Below, in pieces: positions 16,401-17,218 of a stretch of DNA of 17,218 nt (the first letter of the stretch is position 1; the number at the start of each line of letters is the position of its first letter). Source of the stretch: Patescibacteria group bacterium (GTDB lineage: Bacteria > Patescibacteriota > Patescibacteriia > 2-12-FULL-60-25); NCBI GenBank assembly GCA_023229665.1, contig JALNYW010000006.1:1-17218 (forward strand), given 5' to 3'. Both the position numbers and the translations under genes were made by a program. Under the pieces are notes generated by a model. That model worked only from the letters and a program-made list of their open reading frames with translations, was not told the DNA's origin and ran no database searches.

Positions 16401-17218
16401 ACCAACGCGACGTTTACTTCGGTCACTTCCACTAATCTCTTTGGCACGAACGGCACGTTCACGAACCTCCTTGCTACGACCGGCACCATCAATACATTGA
16501 ACGCCAATTCCGCCACCATCGGCTCCGTTACCTCGACGGTCTGGCTTGGCTTCTCGAACGCTTCAGGTTCGACCTTGAACGCCTCAGCTGTGTTCGTGAA
16601 CGGTTCGGCCGTCTGTCTCGCGAATGGATCGAACTGCCCGAGCGGCACCACACCCAACCTGCAAACGGTTACGAATACCGGGAACACCACTACGAATGCC
16701 ATTGTTTTCGGCGGGGGAACATCGACTGGAGATTTCGTTGTATCAAGTACACTCACGGTTCTTGGAGGCACGAACCTTCAGAGTGTTACCGCCACGAACG
16801 CGACGACCACAAATCTCTTTGTGAGTGGTCAGGCTTCGACGACGCAATTGAATGCCAACAATGGTACGTTCGGCACACTCACCATCGGTGGTCAGACGGT
16901 GTGTCTCACGAACGGCACAAACTGCCCGGCCTACCTTCTTGCTGAGACCGACACGTTGGCGAGCGTTACCGCCCGGGGTTCGTTCTCAACGACGACCTTG
17001 CAGCTTTTTGGTGGATTTGTTGGAGCAAGCTCAACCGTTACTTCGACGTTCACGGTTCTCGGCTCGACGTCGCTCCAGAACCTGACCGGTGCGAATGCTA
17101 CGTTTACTGCGGTGACTTCGACGAATATCTTCGGAACCAATGGATCGTTTACGAATCTGCTCGCCACCACGGGAACCATCAATGCGTTGAACGCGAATTC
17201 AGCCACCATCGGCTCCGT
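10413..17218 (+). CDS. Giant secreted repeat fibre protein (3' partial, at least 2268 residues)
   Basis: An open frame runs from the ATG at 10413 to the right edge with no stop; 2268 full codons are visible. Start choice: it gives a clear signal peptide (MNLRQTFRVSKNPLL, a hydrophobic core, cut after KPASA near residue 41). Upstream there is only GGGG two bases away. Residues about 42-140 form the same N-terminal module as the first giant protein (GYQGRLKNSSG, 'EMTPRVPINSVPYAYTA'). About 155-190 has a 'GRMFYDTTNGALNYYDG' segment. From about 250 onward the protein consists of alternating repeats of about 104 and 134 residues, with 18 CX6C motifs of the form VCLxNGTNC. Composition is dominated by Thr, Ser, Asn, Gly, Val, Leu and Ala; I see no Lys after residue 54 and no His. 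The role is inferred as a long cell-surface fibre or adhesin. The end of the protein, where an anchor or maturation domain would be expected, is outside the window. Confidence 0.92.
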   Translation, partial: MNLRQTFRVSKNPLLGTLALLITASILAFSLFVFEVKPASAAVPSTIGYQGRLKNSSGVAQTGTFSFTFRLYNASSGGTVMWTEVQSIAVTDGFVVAQLGAVTPFPSTIDFNQPMFFTVEVGSDGEMTPRVPINSVPYAYTAGGVTALSDVSAASATGGRMFYDTTNGALNYYDGVAGVWRNLRQGTVTSTFQQITDAGNVTTNAIQFAGGTSTDVFSFTTSVSVGGALTVGGSAVCLANGSDCPAFVAAETDTLASVTARGSFSTTTLQLYGGFVGSSSTVTSTFTVLGNTTLNTLTASSGTISSLNSNSALIGSVTSTVWLGFQNASGSTLNASAVFVNGSAVCLASGTNCPSGTTPNLQTVTNTGNTTTNAIVFGGGTSTGDFVVSSTFTVLGGTNLQSVTATNATATNLYVSGQTSTTQLYANSATFGTLTIGGESICLSNGTDCPAYLLAETDTLASVTARGSFSTTTLQLFGGFVGASSTVTSTLTVLGNTTLNTLTASSGTISSLNSNSALIGSVTSTVWLGFQNASGSTLNASAVFVNGSAVCLANGTNCLVQSSQNTSTLADVSARGSFATSTLQLYGGFVGSSSTVTSTFTVLGDTSLQNLTGTNATFTNATATSLFVSGQTSTTQLNANNGTFGTLTIGGQMVCLTNGTNCPAYLLAETDTLASVTARGSFSTTTLQLFGGFVGSSSTVTSTFTVLGSTSLQNLTGANATFTSATTTNIFGTNGTFTNLLATTGTVNTLNSNSALIGSVTSTVWLGFQNASGSTLNASAVFVNGSAVCLTNGTNCLVQSSQNTSTLAEVTARGSFSTTTLQLYGGFIGASSTVTSTLTVLGDTSLQNVTAGNATLTNATATNLFVSGQTSTTQLNANSGTFGTLTIGGQTVCLTNGTNCPAYLLAETDTLASVTARGSFSTTTLQLFGGFVGASSTVTSTFTVLGNTTLGAFTATSGTVSSLNANSATIGSVTSTVWLGFSNASGSTLNASAVFVNGSAVCLTNGTNCLVQSAANTSTLAEVSARGSFTTTTLQLYGGFVGSSSTVTSTLTVLGDTSLQNLTGTNATFTNVTATTLFATGVTASSGTFTDLLSTNLSTTNATSIWIGATTVSTTNLFVNGALVCLQNGTNCPATVETDTLATVTARGSFATSTLLLYGGFVGASSTVTSTLTVLGMANLSALNVTGTSALQAVTFTNATGSNVTTTNLAVMGVASATQLYVSGQLVCLASGTNCPSGTTPNLQTVTNAGNTTTNAIVFGGGTSTEAFTVSSTFLVLGSTSLQTLTSTNATFTSVTSTNLFASSAIFTSVAASTGTINTLNANSATIGSVTSTVWLGFSNASGSTLNASAVFVNGNAVCLANGTNCLVQSAANTSTLAEVSARGSFTTTTLQLYGGFVGASSTVTSTLTVLGDTSLQNLTGTNATFTNATTTNLFVSGQTSTTQLNVNSGTFGTLTIGGQTVCLTNGTNCPAYLLAETDTLASVTARGSFSTTTLQLFGGFVGSSSTVTSTFTVLGSTSLQNLTGTNATFTSVTSTNLFGTNGTFTNLLATTGTVNTLNANSAVLGSVTSTVWLGFSNASGSTLNASAVFVNGSAVCLANGTNCLVQSAANTSTLAEVSARGSFTTTTLQLYGGFVGASSTVTSTLTVLGGTALQNVTATNATATNLFVSGQTSTTQLNANNGTFGTLTIGGQTVCLTNGTNCPAYLLAEADTLASVTARGSFSTTTLQLFGGFVGASSTVTSTFTVLGSTSLQNLTGANATFTSVTTTNIFGTNGTFTNLLATTGTINTLNANSATIGSVTSTVWLGFSNASGSTLNASAVFVNGSAVCLANGSNCLVQSAANTSTLAEVSARGSFTTTTLQLYGGFVGASSTVTSTLTVLGDTSLQNLTGTNATFTNATATNLFVSGQTSTTQLNANNGAFGTLTIGGQTVCLTNGTNCPAYLLAETDTLASVTARGSFSTTTLQLFGGFVGASSTVTSTFTVLGSTSLQNLTGTNATFTSVTSTNLFGTNGTFTNLLATTGTINTLNANSATIGSVTSTVWLGFSNASGSTLNASAVFVNGSAVCLANGSNCPSGTTPNLQTVTNTGNTTTNAIVFGGGTSTGDFVVSSTLTVLGGTNLQSVTATNATTTNLFVSGQASTTQLNANNGTFGTLTIGGQTVCLTNGTNCPAYLLAETDTLASVTARGSFSTTTLQLFGGFVGASSTVTSTFTVLGSTSLQNLTGANATFTAVTSTNIFGTNGSFTNLLATTGTINALNANSATIGS
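11269..11417 (+). repeat. 149-bp exact direct repeat, copy 1
   Basis: This stretch is identical base for base to 11884-12032, at an offset of 615. Its last part, 11331-11422, is also identical to 12660-12751 (92 bp). It covers the TLTASSGTISSLNSNS to VWLGFQNASG part of a B-type unit. Such exact identity contrasts with the synonymous divergence elsewhere in the array and points to recent duplication or gene conversion. Confidence 0.9.
11884..12032 (+). repeat. 149-bp exact direct repeat, copy 2
   Basis: This is the second copy of the 149-bp block at 11269-11417. The bases just outside differ, so the identical tract has sharp edges, as expected for a gene-conversion or duplication tract inside a coding repeat array. 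Confidence 0.9.
12211..12273 (+). repeat. 63-bp exact direct repeat shared with 13564-13626
   Basis: The stretch encoding TVLGDTSLQNLTGTNATFTN is identical in the A-type units at 12211-12273 and 13564-13626, while the flanking bases differ. It is another short identical tract in an otherwise synonymously diverged array. Confidence 0.85.
12660..12751 (+). repeat. 92-bp exact partial third copy of the same block
   Basis: Identical to 11331-11422. The left edge falls at TTGAATTCAAATTCAGCG, after a different B-unit beginning, so the third copy is a hybrid of a 402-base B unit and the block shared by the first two. Confidence 0.88.

Larger units (their letters stand above)
11172..17218 (+). repeat. 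Tandem A/B fibre repeat array, 18 cysteine-paired units in about 6 kb
   Basis: Unit headers encoding TLAxVxARGSF start at 11172, 11787, 12114, 12426, 12828, 13140, 13467, 13830, 14538, 14850, 15252, 15549, 15951, 16263 and 16953. Spacings of 312 and 402 bases recur. A units (312) start STLAEVSARG with LYGG and end VCLTNGTNCPAYLLAE. B units (402) start DTLASVTARG with LFGG, contain SVTSTVWLGF, and end VCLANGTNCLVQS. A plus B gives a supercycle of 714 bases (238 residues). Three intervals of 615, 708 and 690 bases each hide one unit with a different header (PNLQTVTN). The array continues past the right edge. Confidence 0.9.

Noticed and set aside
11030..17209. Many repeated antisense open frames of 90-190 codons across the repeat array
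   Set aside because: They recur because the sense repeats recur; their products (for example FVPFARQTA runs) are mirror readings of the CX6C region. There is no independent sign of coding.
2..17218. A prophage with tail-fibre genes
   Set aside because: The fibre modules resemble phage tail proteins, but there is no terminase, capsid, portal, integrase or lysis gene. Signal peptides and transmembrane anchors point to cell-surface proteins.
11118..17218. A CRISPR array or non-coding satellite
   Set aside because: Repeat spacing is 300-400 bases, the frame stays open throughout, and changes are mostly synonymous, so this is a coding repeat.
2..17218. TGA recoded as glycine, as in some Candidate Phyla
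   Set aside because: All five frames stay open without using TGA, so there is no sign of recoding, although none of the four stops seen is TGA.

Overview
The window looks like a surface-protein locus from a Candidate Phyla Radiation (Patescibacteria, Parcubacteria-like) bacterium. This assignment is an inference from protein style. Very long Ser/Thr/Asn/Gly-rich fibre proteins with CX6C motifs (VCLANGTNC type), 'DLAE' modules, 'YSLGS' modules, and small membrane-anchored cohesin and secreted dockerin proteins are typical of that group. No ribosomal or housekeeping marker is present to prove it. All five genes lie on the + strand and use the ordinary bacterial code; the stops seen are TAG, TAA, TAG and TAA, and no in-frame TGA was noticed.

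Layout. (1) Positions 2-6319: a giant secreted fibre protein whose start and signal peptide begin left of the window. Fibre-type beta repeats are interrupted by two blocks of seven LVIVD-like motifs (probable seven-bladed propellers), followed by two DLAE modules, a beta domain and a Thr/Glu/Pro/Val tail. (2) Positions 6350-7498: a secreted protein with a cysteine-rich CGNG-type repeat, Ig-like domains and a C-terminal type I dockerin-like module. (3) Positions 7503-8402 and (4) 8395-10140: two paralogous membrane-anchored proteins, each with an N-terminal cohesin-like domain, Ig-like domains and a C-terminal transmembrane helix; the second also has a cytoplasmic coiled coil. Genes 2, 3 and 4 are 4 bp apart or overlapping, and a strong hairpin terminator at 10146-10184 closes the set. 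(5) Positions 10413-17218: a second giant fibre protein, running off the right edge, built almost wholly of alternating ~104- and ~134-residue repeats.

The 272-bp gap before gene 5 is the only sizeable non-coding stretch. It holds the terminator, an AT-rich tract with two perfect TTATNCACA (DnaA-box) sequences, a weak promoter candidate, a CG-rich palindrome and a hairpin-rich leader ending at the start codon.

How it may work together (inference). The dockerin protein is secreted and could be held on the cell face by one or both neighbouring cohesin proteins, giving a minimal cellulosome-like display system with no enzyme domain visible. The two fibre proteins would form long cell-surface appendages, possibly for attachment to a host cell. 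The best candidates for something undescribed are the dockerin-cohesin-cohesin cassette lying between two fibre genes, the twin-propeller fibre, and the A/B repeat supercycle, which is conserved in protein but scrambled at synonymous sites.
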